Origin: Sycobia sp. Sy_11
Lineage: Eukaryota; Arthropoda; Insecta; Hymenoptera; Epichrysomallidae
Direction of reading: 5' to 3'
Length of the DNA stretch: 64,000 bases
Assembly: GCA_018907035.1 (NCBI GenBank)
Contig: JACCIC010000125.1
Location: forward strand, 372,001 to 436,000
The translations under genes were made by a program, and so were the position numbers. How positions within the stretch are numbered: the first letter of the stretch is position 1; the number at the start of each line of letters is the position of its first letter. This document shows, in pieces, positions 45,041 to 57,273 of this stretch. The notes under the pieces were generated by a model. It did not search any database, had not been told where the DNA came from, and worked only from the letters and a program-made list of their open reading frames with translations.

Positions 45041-46910
45041 GATATAGTAAAATTATATTATTATTGATAAAGACCTGTATGCTAACAGTAGTTCGATATT
45101 TTTTTCTAAACGTTTACCTTTTGATTGGGTGTGCGATAATATCATATTATCAATTGAATTAATATTTTTCTTGATCATATCATCGAGTTTGGCCAAACTT
45201 TATCACCATTGTCTCAAAATTTTTTCGGGCAATATTGTTTTTTTATTTAAACTCGGGAGAGTTTATATTGTTACGTTAGGAAGACATATCGATTCTGTTA
45301 TTTTATATTGCGTTGTGAATTTCGGTGTCATCGTTGAGGTTCATAAATTTACTTTACTGTTCTATTCATTCGGAAATTCATTAAATAGTAGTTGTTTGAC
45401 CTTTAGGTAAGAAAACGCGAATAATTAAATAATTTAAATATTAAATTGGCTATAACGAATTAATAGTGCGAGAGAGATAGTACGAAAATAGCATAGGTTC
45501 GTATAACATAAGAGTAACAAGCGCGCACGCATAATTCGGTAGTAATTATTTCGAGTCTCCGTAAGACGGCGCCCTTCTTGCTTGGTCTACTGAATAGACC
45601 TATAAATATTCTCCCTCGCACCGTGTATGATTGGAAACGTGCGTTAGTATAGCGCGAGTACATAATAGGTAAGGATAGGATATTATTTATTATAATTTTA
45701 TAAAATTTAATAAATCTAATTTTTTTATTTAAATAAATAAGTTTTTTTCTTTATTTATAATAGAAAATCTTTCTATATTCCCTGTACCTGATGATTGACC
45801 CGTTCTTTCCTGGATTAAAATTAAAATTATTTAATACAAAATCAACTTTTTAACACTTTTATATTGCCTATAAATAACGTTATTTACAATGTACTTACTT
45901 TGTGCAAGATCTTTTTATATTATTGATAAATTCTAAATCTTTGTGATATAATGTATGTACTATATGTTATCAGAGGTTATTATTATATTAAAGCCTCTTG
46001 CTGTATACTATATTTTAAAGCGTTTTACTATAATTAATGCATCTTACCATACACGAAGCGTCTTACTACAGAACTTTGGCTATTGTGATATCCGTTCAAT
46101 TTTTACCCTTAAATAAATAATTTATTTCCTTGCCATAACAGTCAATAAAATTTATATTAGCGCCGTATTGATTGAGCATTCAGCTTTTCCTTAATGGCTT
46201 TACGCTGTAAACGCGTCAGCAAAATTAATTAACATCCTACCAGCAAATTCGAAAAAATATTATTTATTTTCTATAACACGTATCATTTCGGATTTTGCGC
46301 TTAAAACACGTCAACATAAACTCGAGAAACAACCGAGACAGACTACCGCTACAGAAAATTTGTAAGGAGCGATGACTATGGTCTCTCTCCAACCGAACTA
46401 TGCATCAGCCTTGAAAGTTAATCTCAGAATAAGATATACAAGATTATACTAAATTAATATTTCTAAAGGAATTATAACAAATGCCTTATTATTACGACGT
46501 CATCGTTTAAAGTTAAAATAATGAAAGAACATAACGTTTCATAAATACAAATATTCAAATAGAAATAAAGAATAAAAATAATTAATTATTAATGCAGTAC
46601 AATAATATTCTATAGAAGTCAATATAACGTTGAATGAAATCACACACGCATAAGAATTGTAAAATCAATGGTTTTTATTAACAAATGCATGGGGCTAATT
46701 GAATACATAAGTTAGAATGACATAGACAAAATATGCTTGCAGATTCCTTTTTAAATAGATTCTTTACAGGCCAAATATACTACATTACTAATTTCAACGA
46801 ATGATATAATTTTTGTGATAGAAAACAAGAATTGTAACTACAAGTAATCCGAAAAGCATCTATTATACTGATACTATACTATAAATTATGCCAATTCTAT
46901 ACTATAAACG
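45041..46910. other. AT-rich region without a recognised gene
   Basis: Scattered short frames only. No domain, splice pattern or repeat partner was found. Confidence 0.4.
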
Positions 46911-47280
46911 ATGTTTAGGTATGTCGGGACAACTTCTACGGGGAGTTTCGTGTTCGGATGATAGAATGTAATTTCCAGGTGTTATAGAACAAATTCTACG
47001 GGGAGTTGCGTGTTCGAACGATAGAAGATGATGTCCAGGTATGACGGGACGATTTCTACGAGGAGTATCGTGTTCGGATGATAGAAGACGATGTCCAGGT
47101 ATGACGGGACGATTTCTACGAGGATTATCGTGTTCGGATGATAGAATGCGATTTCCAGATGATTTGGAAGGACTTTTACGGGGAGTGTCGTGTATAGTTG
47201 GTGGGAAACAATGTCCAGGTATGTCAGTACGACTTCTATGAAGAGATTAGTATTCTATCATTCGAGCACGTACACTATCA
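46911..47280. repeat. 60-bp minisatellite, about five to six units
   Basis: Units of exactly 60 bp: 'gacgggacgatttctacg' then 'aggagtatcgtgttcggatg' then 'atagaagacgatgtccaggt'. Units 3 and 4 are most alike and outer units diverge. Because 60 is a multiple of three, one frame (47,041-47,241) reads as a 20-residue peptide repeat, but nothing supports translation. Confidence 0.92.
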
Positions 47281-47469
47281 GTAAGAGTCGTCTCAGGATA
47301 ACTGAACATTGTATTTTACCTCCCTAACACAAAATTCTCTATAGCAGTCACCCGAGACATTTCCTATAGTCCGAACATGATACTCTCTGTAAACCCTGTC
47401 TCGAAACACTTGGAAATCTTTTTCTACGGCTTGAACTCGAAAGTACAAATTTCTCCATCGAAACCGTAT

Positions 47470-47652
47470 TTTTTAAGTGGACGCTACATTGAAGCAGCTT
47501 TTTATACAGAAGTGACGATATGTACATTACGGTAAATTTTTTATAGAAACATAGATTTTTCGATATAAAGTACTTTTTACTTAGATATTATTGCATTATT
47601 TATGAAATCGGTTAAATTATTATCTCGGGCGAAGCCACGACGGGGGATGCTA

Positions 47653-47712
<60 letters not shown>
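47470..47712 (+). repeat. Dispersed repeat, copy 2, ending CTAG plus (TA)n
   Basis: Same orientation as 5,331-5,512. After gacgggggatg it reads CTAG (47,650-47,653) and then (TA)n to 47,712. A CTAG end preceded by a GC-rich near-hairpin is like a Helitron 3' terminus; a LINE tail is the alternative. Confidence 0.65.
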
Positions 47713-47715
<3 letters not shown>

Positions 47716-47945
47716 AAAAATATCCTGCCAGTTTAGAAAGCATTTATTAGACTTAGAAATTAAAAATAAAATATTTTTAAAGTATTATTATATGTAAATA
47801 AAACAGCGGTATATATAATGTATCTTTGGTGCTCCGACTCAAATTATCAACATTTATATTGGTTATAAATATCTTGATTTATTTTTGTATAATCCATTTA
47901 ACCTAACTTTTGTTTGTACATTTTGTATAAAACTTAATAATTAAA

Positions 47946-48801
47946 ATGATTAAAGCGATTCTTGTATTTAACAATCATGGAAAACCACGACTTTCTAAAT
48001 TTTATCAATATTTCGTAAGTACCGTTCATTGTAATCAGAAAAATATATTTAATTAAATTAGAAAAGATAAATATTAAATTGTAGAATGAAGACATGCAAC
48101 AGCAGATAATAAAGGAAACATTTCATTTAGTGTCTAAAAGAGATGATAATGTTTGTAATTTTTTAGAAGGAGGCAGTCTTATTGGAGGTTCTGATTATAA
48201 ATTAATTTATCGACATTATGCAACTTTATACTTTGTTTTTTGTGTAGATAGTTCTGAATCTGAACTAGGAATTTTAGACTTAATTCAGGTTTTTGTTGAG
48301 ACTTTAGATAAGTGTTTTGAAAATGTGTGTGAACTTGATTTAATTTTTCATGTAGATAAAGTTCATTACATTCTTAATGAGTTAGTAATGGGTGGTATGG
48401 TACTAGAAACAAACATGACTGAAATTTTAACAAGGATTGAGGACCAAAATAAATTAGAAAAACAAGAGGTAAAGGTTTTAAAATTTTATACTAGAATAAA
48501 CATTTTTCAGTTTATAAACATATATACAAAATCTAACCTAAATGTTAAATGATAAATTAATATTATCCAAAAATTTTTATAGTATCCTAAATAATTTGTA
48601 GTTTTATAAATAAAATTTAAATATATGGTATGAAAACATTTATTAACTTTTACTTATTTTTCATTCTCAAATGTATAGGCTGGAATTACAGCAGCACCAG
48701 CACGTGCAGTTTCAGCTGTGAAAAATATGAATATACCACAACAAATCAAGGATATGAAACTACCAGATTTACCCCAGGCTATTAAAGATCTTAAATTCTG
48801 A
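47946..48801 (+). CDS. AP3S1: AP-3 complex subunit sigma
   Basis: The small sigma chain of the AP-3 adaptor, which sorts cargo from Golgi/endosomes to lysosomes and pigment granules. Exon 1 is 47,946-48,014 ('MIKAILVFNNHGKPRLSKFY'), donor GTAAGT. Exon 2 is 48,085-48,468 ('FHLVSKRDDNVCNFLEGG', 'KLIYRHYATLYFVFCVD', 'ELGILDLIQVFVETLDKCF'), donor GTAAAG. Exon 3 is 48,679-48,801 ('AGITAAPARAVSAVKNMN' to 'IKDLKF' and stop). All junctions are phase 0. The total is 191 residues against about 193 in mammals, intact. Introns are short (70 and 210 bp). The Drosophila orthologue is 'orange'. It ends about 0.9 kb from the stop of the convergent GATAD1-like gene. Confidence 0.97.
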
Positions 48802-49714
48802 CACTGTCACATCTATTACTTCTACCTGACTGCTATCCTCAAAACTGTTTTCAAAAATTAAAGTTACTCAATTATGTTTCCAATTTTTTTGAAGATAATG
48901 AAAATCAACCTATAATACCTGAATCTTCAATACATTTTAATTTATACTGTATCAAGTCATTATCAAAATTAAGCATTTTTAAGTATAGAGTGGTAAATTA
49001 ATTATAATGTTGATAAAAAATACTTTTGAAGTACTCAATCCTGCGTAAATTATAAATTTCAAATATCAAAAATGTGCAGAAGTTTTTATAATTAAAAAAT
49101 ATGTAGTTAGAATTTTGTAATTCAATAAATTACAAAACAGCAAAATAATTAAAAAAAATAAAATTTTATAATTAAAATTTATTTTTCTATACAAATAGTG
49201 AAATCTTAATTAATATACACGCCTCAAAACATTACAATTCCATAAAATAAAATGATATATTGGAGTTATTAAATAAATCGTAGTATATGTTGTTAATATA
49301 TGTAGTTAATTTTCACATTAAATATTTAAATTTCTTTAGGATTTCTACAATATATAATTACATATATGTAATACAAAACATGCACTTTGTTTATACATTG
49401 AAACATTTAATTTTATTGAAAATATAATGCCCAAAAAATTCTACTTTTAATAAATATTTTATAAGTTAAATAATTCCATTTTAAAAATGTATTCATTAAA
49501 TGTAAACTCGTTGCAAGCAAGGATTTGGTTTTAGCATTATTTGTAATTATTTTTTTTTCTTTTATAAAATTGCTTAACAGTTGTTATTCTGCACAGCTGA
49601 TTGCAAATATTAGTTGCATTTTTGCAATTAAACTAAATCACAGTTTTACACTTGCACTATATAAGATAACTTTACAGCTTTAAACATGTAATACATTAGC
49701 ACCAGTAGCATAAA
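48802..49714. other. Convergent intergenic region between AP-3 sigma and GATAD1-like gene
   Basis: AT-rich; it must hold the 3' UTRs of both genes. An AATAAA on + lies near 49,122. No other gene is seen. Confidence 0.5.
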
Positions 49715-52442
49715 TTATTTTTTTAAACTTGCTTCATTTCTAAGTGTTGTCCATACATAACCACTACCTCCTTCAGCAAATATAGGAGGATATGGACTAT
49801 TTTTTAACTTATAATAGTCAGATGGTGCATGCATTACAAATTCCATATATTCCAGTTTGCGAGGTAAATCTTCTTCTGGTCCAATGATGTATGTTTCTGG
49901 ATTAAAACCATTCTCTGCAGGGGGGCTATAAATTGAATATGTATAAACAAAGACAAACTGTTACTGTAAAATTATATACTATTTAAGTTGAATATATTAA
50001 AAACTACGTAAATACTTTACTAATGTTTAAACTTTGCAATCAAAATACAGAAATAATTTAATTGTACTTTTGTCGACTGCTTATATACAAATGAACAAGT
50101 ATTTTTTTCATTGGTCTTACAGTCCAATCAAATCAATCGAAAATAATACGTAACAACATCAATACACATCTACAATAGCATTAATACATCAATACACAAA
50201 AATAATAAAAACAAAAATAAAAATTTAAAATTAAATTAAAAATTATAATGACAGTCAGACTGTCCTTATTTACAATCACTCCCGTAGACTAAACTGAAAA
50301 TAAAATATTAGCTGAAAAATTTTTGTTAGTAAAGTGCAGTCTGACTGTCCCAAACACCCTTACCTAATTGAAGATCTAGTCCAACGTTTTGAGCTTGCTA
50401 CGGCTCTTCGTCAGGGACTGGAGGAGGAGTCCCTGTTGTTGAGTCCTTCCTCAACAGTCCCTGATGAGCTGTAGTGAGCTCGAAACGTTGGACTACGTCT
50501 AAAATTAGGTAAGGGTGTTGGGGACAGTCAGACTGCATTTTACTAAAAAAATTTTTTCAACTAATATTTTATTTTTAGATTAGTCTACAGGGGTGATTGT
50601 AAATAAGGACAGTCTGACTGTCATTATAATTTTTAATTTAATTTTTAATTGTAATTTTTGTTTTTATTATTTTTGTGTATTGATATATTAATGTTAATGT
50701 AGATGTGTATTGATGTCGTTATGTATTGTTTTTGATTGATTTGATTGGACTGTAAGACCAATGAAAAAAAAATTTATTAACAAATACAGAAATGTAATAG
50801 ATTTATATGAAAATGTAAAATTAAATTTAAGAAAATAAAATAAAAAATTATAAAATGATTTAATTGAATAATAAAAATATTTTAAAAATATCTTTTTAAC
50901 ATTATGGTTCAGATTTTATACATTAAATTATAATTTATAAAAAAACATGATAAACATTTCTAAATTTTTATTTACTTATTGAAATTTATCATTAAATTAT
51001 CTAAGAAGAAGAAACCCATATGTTTGGGTCTCAGATTTGGCTATAATAATATATAATAATGGCTATAAAATAAAGATAATAGAATTCTTTTGTGACATGT
51101 TCTATATAGTCAGGAAAATGAGAAAATTTAAATTACTTATGGTGCATATTGGTTCCAACTTTAAATTCTACATTTATTTGGACCAAGAAGGCACTAGAAA
51201 GAATGAATACACAGGTGTTATACACAGGATATATTATAAATGATTCTGTGAGTTATAGTACAATACTTTCCTTGTAATTAAAACCATATATCACTATATT
51301 TGAATTTGTATATGATATGTATATTTAATATTACACATATATTTTGAAGTTAATCATAAATTTAAAAAAAAAAAAAAGAAATGTAAATAAAAATTTATAA
51401 AATACCTGGCTGTAGTAGGTAAAAGCCATGTAACAGCTGCACTTTTTTCACAATACTGATCAGTAAGTAAACCACGAATTTGGGCGTAATATATTCCACC
51501 ATCAATATCTTGCATTGATACTACATCACCAATTTGAAAATAAGAGCCTTTGTAAAAGACAAAATTGCTAGTTACAGGTGTTGATGTAGCAGCTGGAGAT
51601 TTCATAGGCTGTGAAATATATTATAAAAGAATTTACATGTATAAATTTTTAATATCGAAAGAATTGATAATAAATAAATAAATAAACAGTTTCCATGTTT
51701 CAATTTTTGTATATTTTAATTTAATAGAATATAAATAGAAAAAAATAATAATAAATCAACAGATTATAGTTTTAGGTCTGTTAGTTCAGATATTTGGATA
51801 ATTACAGATTGAAAATTAAGCATAGAAGCTTTAAAAAAATAATTAATATTTTGATCGATCTAACAGTTCTATTCTAATGACAGTCAGACTACCTTTGTTT
51901 ATAATCATTGCTGAAGAATCTATGAATCTGAAGTTTATAATTACTCTGAAAAAATAATATGGTTTACAAAGGATGATCTGACTGCCCTTTGGCTAACTTA
52001 GCTACTTATACCCCAATAAGCTGACTCTTACGATTTAAGCATATTCTGTTTTTACTTCAGGGACTGAATTCATTTTCAATTTTTATAGAAATCTTAAGAT
52101 ATATAAGGCTTATATAAAATTAATATTCATAAATACCGTCTTTTTAAAAATATGTCTGCGTCCTTTGCCTTTAGGCACAGTTTTAATAAAGGGTGAAATA
52201 CTGATTGTTTTTCCACCTTTACCATTATATCTGGTAACCCGAGTACTTTTACGGGCAGGTTTTGTGTTTGACAGTTCATCAATATCATTTTTGTTATTTG
52301 TAGTTTGTTTTTCTACTTTTTCAGTTTTGGGCTTATCTCGTTCATGACATAAGTTACATATATTACCTGACTCGGTACTATGCCACAGCGGAGTATCGTG
52401 TGTTTCGCATTTAATACACTCGGGTTTCACGCCCAGTGGCAT
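49715..52442 (-). CDS. GATAD1: GATA zinc finger domain-containing protein 1 (GATAD1-like)
   Basis: A nuclear zinc-finger protein; the mammalian one is found with chromatin complexes reading H3K4me3. Exon 1 is 52,442-52,137: 'MPLGVKPECIKCETHDTPLW' with the GATA-type finger C-x2-C-x18-C-x2-C, and a basic end 'KGKGRRHIFKKT'. Exon 2 is 51,608-51,406: 'FVFYKGSYFQIGDVVSMQD', 'YYAQIRGLLTDQYCEKSAAV', 'TWLLP'. Exon 3 is 49,925-49,715: 'YIIGPEEDLPRKLEYMEFVM', 'HAPSDYY' to a TAA stop. Joined phases are consistent (0, then a Ser codon split AG/C). The total is 239 residues against about 269 in human; the shorter linker lies between finger and C-terminal domain. It is intact. Intron 2 (about 1.5 kb) carries Penelope-like copy D. 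Confidence 0.95.
50055..50781. mobile_element. Penelope-like element copy D: palindrome in GATAD1 intron 2
   Basis: Target duplication AAATACAGAAAT at 50,043-50,054 and 50,782-50,793. The tail 'aatttaattgtacttttgtc' and 'gactgcttatatacaaatg' is on the left only. Arms mirror from attggtcttacagtcc to gactgtaagaccaat around a centre near 50,440. The endonuclease is absent; the arms start just upstream of the hammerhead-like motif. More diverged than copy B: the T-rich tract is replaced by 'tgtattgatgt'-like units. Confidence 0.9.
50378..50497. ncRNA. Pair of decayed hammerhead-like motifs in copy D
   Basis: The left motif (minus, 50,378-50,421) has CTGACGA and AAAAC in place of GAAAC. The right motif (plus, 50,454-50,497) has CTGATGA and GAAAC but lost three bases after the first core, so stem II eats into the core. 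Both are probably inactive. Stem I of the right motif (AGTCC/GGACT) is kept. Confidence 0.55.
51870..52010. repeat. Very diverged Penelope-like palindrome remnant in GATAD1 intron 1
   Basis: 'atgacagtcagactaccttt' followed by 'gtttataatcattg' matches the family arm, and 'tttacaaaggatgatctgac' near 51,970-51,990 is its inverse. It has no intact motif and no clear target duplication. Confidence 0.45.
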
Positions 52443-52694
52443 TCGCTTTGGTAATTTTTCTAACCTCTATAATAAAACTGCCTTTTTTAGTATATTTTCT
52501 TGTTTCTTTCTAAATGCTGCTGTATTAATAATCCTGTTATTATAAATAATTTAAAACATCAAAATAACTTTTGTGTTATCGTATTATTTAAAATATATTT
52601 TATGATAAATATTACATATGTAGAACTATCATTAAAAAACGTCTAGTAAAAATGATGCAAGTAAATAGTGCAAACTATGTACGATAGAGACTTA
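52443..52694. promoter_or_regulatory. Upstream region of GATAD1-like gene
   Basis: The first 250 bases upstream of the ATG (minus sense) must include the 5' UTR or promoter. I see no convincing core motif. Confidence 0.3.
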
Positions 52695-53510
<816 letters not shown>

Positions 53511-54335
53511 TGCCCCATATAATAAGAGGACGACTTTTTAGCTGTCATGGACAGGCGCTCTGCTGCGGACAGTCAGAAGCAGGTGCACTCTTGATAATGC
53601 ATGATCTGAAATTAGTTACTAATCATGACGCAGAGATGCCAGGCTGAACAGCCAACTCGAGCCGAGTAAGCGCGTTAAAGGCTTTACCCCTCCACGTGCT
53701 GATTGGCTGAAACTCGCGCGATATTTTAAAGTTATATGATCTGTATGATCGTATAAAACAACAAGCAAGCTGCAAGACTATTAAAAAAATTATTGATACT
53801 ATAATATATAACTGTAGCCACATGCATATAAATATTTTACAACATGTCCACTACTAAAAACTCATTAATTAATATTATTAATTATGAAAATTATTATTAA
53901 TTATTAATATTATTATTAATTATATAATTTAATATATATTAAATATATATTAAATGATATAATTATAATAAATTTATATTAATAACTATAATATTTAATA
54001 ATTATTATAATAGTTTATAATAATATTAATCCTAATATTCATATATTTCGAGTAATTAGTGATATTTCTATAATGGACCATTAGTTTATGTATTTTATCT
54101 ACATAAAGGAAATTCATTTTTACAATTCATTCTTAATATTAAATTTGTCTTGCATGTGTATGTAGCAACGGGATCATTTTTTTTATTGAGATTAAATCTA
54201 GATTGTACGTATTAATTTTACATATAGTAACTTTAAGGACAGATTCGGATTTATCCTGATCGCATTGAAGATGAAATCCATTTTTAACGATTTCGTTTTC
54301 TTCTTACCTAACTTATTCTCTATGACTTTCAAGTC
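53511..54335. other. Mixed then very AT-rich region
   Basis: 53,820-54,060 is almost pure A/T built from taatatta-type words. No gene is supported. Confidence 0.45.
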
Positions 54336-56198
54336 CAGGCGAATTAGGTCCAAAATGTCCGATTTACCAACAATTTCTCCAACGCCTATTTTTTGCATTA
54401 AATGATAGATGAGGATGTGTAGAATAAGATCCTAAATTGTCCGGATCGTACCCCATCGGCGACGTATTTATTTCTTGCAAAATAGCAAAAAACCTCTTTT
54501 TTTACTTTTTCTTTAATAGTTTAAATAATATTGCTCTAATCGAAAAACGTTTCGTATAAAAGTTGTGCAGGAGATAATTCTGAATAAAAGTACATACATT
54601 AAAAACTTAAAAAGTCGATTTTTCTATTGTTAAATAAACAATGAAAATGGAAAAATTTTCGTTATTCAAAGAGCTATACAATTTGTTTAAACAATTGAAA
54701 TTCAATAATAATGGTGCAAATAGTCGTTTTTTCATCTACTTATACTATGCTTCAAATTACAAAGTGTACTTTCAAAATGGCGACCAGTTGCAAAATTATT
54801 TATATTGCAACTTAACCATTGCGAAATTTGCCAACGGCTGGGAATGTTTTAATGCAGTAAAATGAAATCATTAGAGGATATTAATAGTAATCAAAGTTGC
54901 AAAGACCAGATTTTGAAATTAAATTTTTATATTGTTTAAAGTGAAAAACGCCGCTGCTAGGGTCGATATCTCGGAAGTTTTTAACGCTAGAATATTGAAA
55001 CAGAATGAATTTTATTACGCTTAAAAAAAGGAAAATTTTGAGCCCTTGCACATTTTCATACGACCAATAGAAGTTGAAAAAATTTTTGTTTAAACTATTA
55101 TTTCTTACTTGTCATTTAATTAACATTTTCACTTGAAATTTGGCAAGGTGCAAGTAGAAAGGTTAATCTATCTTTAAAATTATTAACACATTCTAAATTA
55201 TTAGTAATTATGTTTAAATGTAACATTTATAAAAAGTTTTTTACGCGTGGCATCAGCGACGGCTGGCGGCAGCTTATCTCTCCTCGCGCAGACATCGCGG
55301 CGCCGACTACTGAGCATGCGCACATTCGCGCACTGCGTCACAGACAGCTCCAGCTACGTCGTTCTCGATCTTAGTTGTAAAATAGAATATCTTTACTATA
55401 AAAGCAACTATTTTGATGATTTTTTTTTAATTTAACTTTATTTTTTCTAATGTTCATAGTGCTCTTAGTTCTAATACGGTAATTCTATTATATCCAATGT
55501 ATAATAACATTAATTAATTCTTTTCAATTTTATATTGGTTTATTTAGCTAGCTAGCGTTAAAAACTTCCGAGATATCGACCCTAACAGCGGCGTTTTTCA
55601 CTTTAAACAATATAAAAATTTAATTTCAAAATCTGGTCTTTGCAGCTTTGATTACTATTAATATCCTCTAATGATTTCATTTTACTGCATTAAAACATTC
55701 CCAGCCGTTGGCAAATTTCGCAATGGTTAAGTTGCAATATAAATAATTTTGCAACTGGTTGCCATTTTGAAAGTACACTTTGTAATTTGAAGCATAGTAT
55801 AAGTAGATGAAAAAACGACTATTTACACCATTATTATTGAATATCAATTATTTAAACAAATTTTATAGCTCTTTGAATATCGAAAATTTTTTCATTTTCA
55901 TTGTTTATTTAACAAAGAAAAATCGACTTTTTAAGTTTTTAATGTACGTACTTTTGGTCGGAATTATCTCCTGCACAACTTTTATACGAACATTTTTCGA
56001 TTAGAGCAATATTATTAAAACTATTTAAGAAAAAGTAAAAAAAGAGCTTTTTTTGCTATTTTGCAATAAATAAATACGTCGCCGATGGGGGTACGATCCC
56101 GACAATTTAGGGTCTTATTCTACACATCCTCATCTATCATTTAATACAAAAAATAGGCGTTGGAGAAATTGTTGAATCAAAACCCTAATTCGCCTTGA
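54336..56198. repeat. Long inverted repeat, arms ~0.63-0.65 kb, spacer 561 bp
   Basis: The core arms 54,368-54,990 and 55,552-56,174 are both 623 bp and almost identical in inverse orientation. Weaker matching extends outward by about 25-30 bp (aggcgaattagg). Inner ends read ttaacgctag / ctagcgttaa. The spacer has a GC-rich patch (55,245-55,380). No transposase or target duplication was found. It could be a foldback or long-TIR non-autonomous DNA transposon. Confidence 0.88.
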
Positions 56199-56553
56199 CT
56201 ATTTCATGTAATTTTCGTGTTTAGACGGGAAGAGGCTATGTTGATGTTAAGAAAGTAGTCTAATTTAAATGAAATAAATTCGTTAGTGAAATCAAACAAT
56301 AAATGTTGTGGGAAGATTATTACCCTGCGAATATTTAAATGTGTGAAGGCTGAAGTGTGTTGAATGATTGTACCGATCCAGTTCTTTAAGTATAAATTAT
56401 TTCGGAGGTCTAAACGTGATAATATTATTATTCTCCGAGAGTAACGACTCTAATATTGCCGTAATGTGTAGGCTTTTGTCGATATTATTTCTATCATTCA
56501 AGCTTAAAGAATTGAGTTGCAGTTTCGAGTTTAAGAAGTTCAATAAATTCGCT
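56199..56553. other. Spacer between long inverted repeat and Penelope-like copy E
   Basis: No supported feature. Confidence 0.4.
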
Positions 56554-56566
56554 GTTAGTAATTTTT

Positions 56567-57260
56567 AAATTAATAAATATTTTTTTATTGGTCTTACAGT
56601 CCAATCAATTCAATCCAAAAATAAAATAAAAATAAAAATAAATATAAAAAAAAAAAATAAAAATAAAAATAAAAAAAAAATAAAAAAAAATTAAAATAAA
56701 ATAAAAATAAAATAAAAATTAAAAATAAAAATTAAATTAAAAATTAAATTAAAAATTAAATTAAAATTATAATGACAGTCAGACTGTCCTTGTTTACATT
56801 CACCCCCGTAAACTAATCTGAAAATAAAATATTAGCTGAAAAAATTCTTTGTTAGTAAAGTGCAGTCTGACTGTCCCCAACACCCTTACCTAATTGAAGA
56901 TTGCACTTAATTGCACCTAATTCAGACTGCACTTTACTAACAAAGAATTTTTTCAGCTAATATTTTATTTTCAGATTAGTCTACGGGGGTGAATGTAAAC
57001 AAGGACAGTCTGACTGTCATTATAATTTTAATTTAATTTTTAATTTAATTTTTATTTTTATTTTTAATTTTTATTTTATTTTTATTTTATTTTAATTTAT
57101 TTATTTATTTTTTTTATTTTTTTTTTTTATTTTTATTTTTATTTTTATTTTTATTTTTATTTTCATTTTATTTTTGGATTGAATTGATTGGACGGTAAGG
57201 CCAATAAAAAAAATATTTATGAATTTGTATATGGGCAGTCGACAAAAGTACAATTCAATT
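56567..57260. mobile_element. Penelope-like element copy E: palindrome without endonuclease or hammerhead
   Basis: Target duplication GTTAGTAATTTTT at 56,554-56,566 and 57,261-57,273 (its first bases may also belong to the tail). Arms mirror around about 56,912, between the two gcagtctgactg blocks, so the centre lies 3' of the hammerhead region, which is lost. The right end alone carries the tail of about 42 bp. Both arms are A/T pentanucleotide-rich. Confidence 0.9.
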
Positions 57261-57273
57261 GTTAGTAATTTTT

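Noticed and set aside
47041..47241. ORF with a 20-residue peptide repeat
   Set aside because: It is the 60-bp minisatellite read in frame; period divisible by three explains it, and neighbouring units contain stops.
54641..54865. 74-codon ORF in the left arm of the long inverted repeat
   Set aside because: Low-complexity Asn/Phe/Tyr composition; the mirrored frame in the right arm is not maintained.
56880..56940. Hammerhead motif expected in Penelope copy E
   Set aside because: The palindrome centre lies 3' of where the motif would be; neither CTGATGA nor GAAAC is present.
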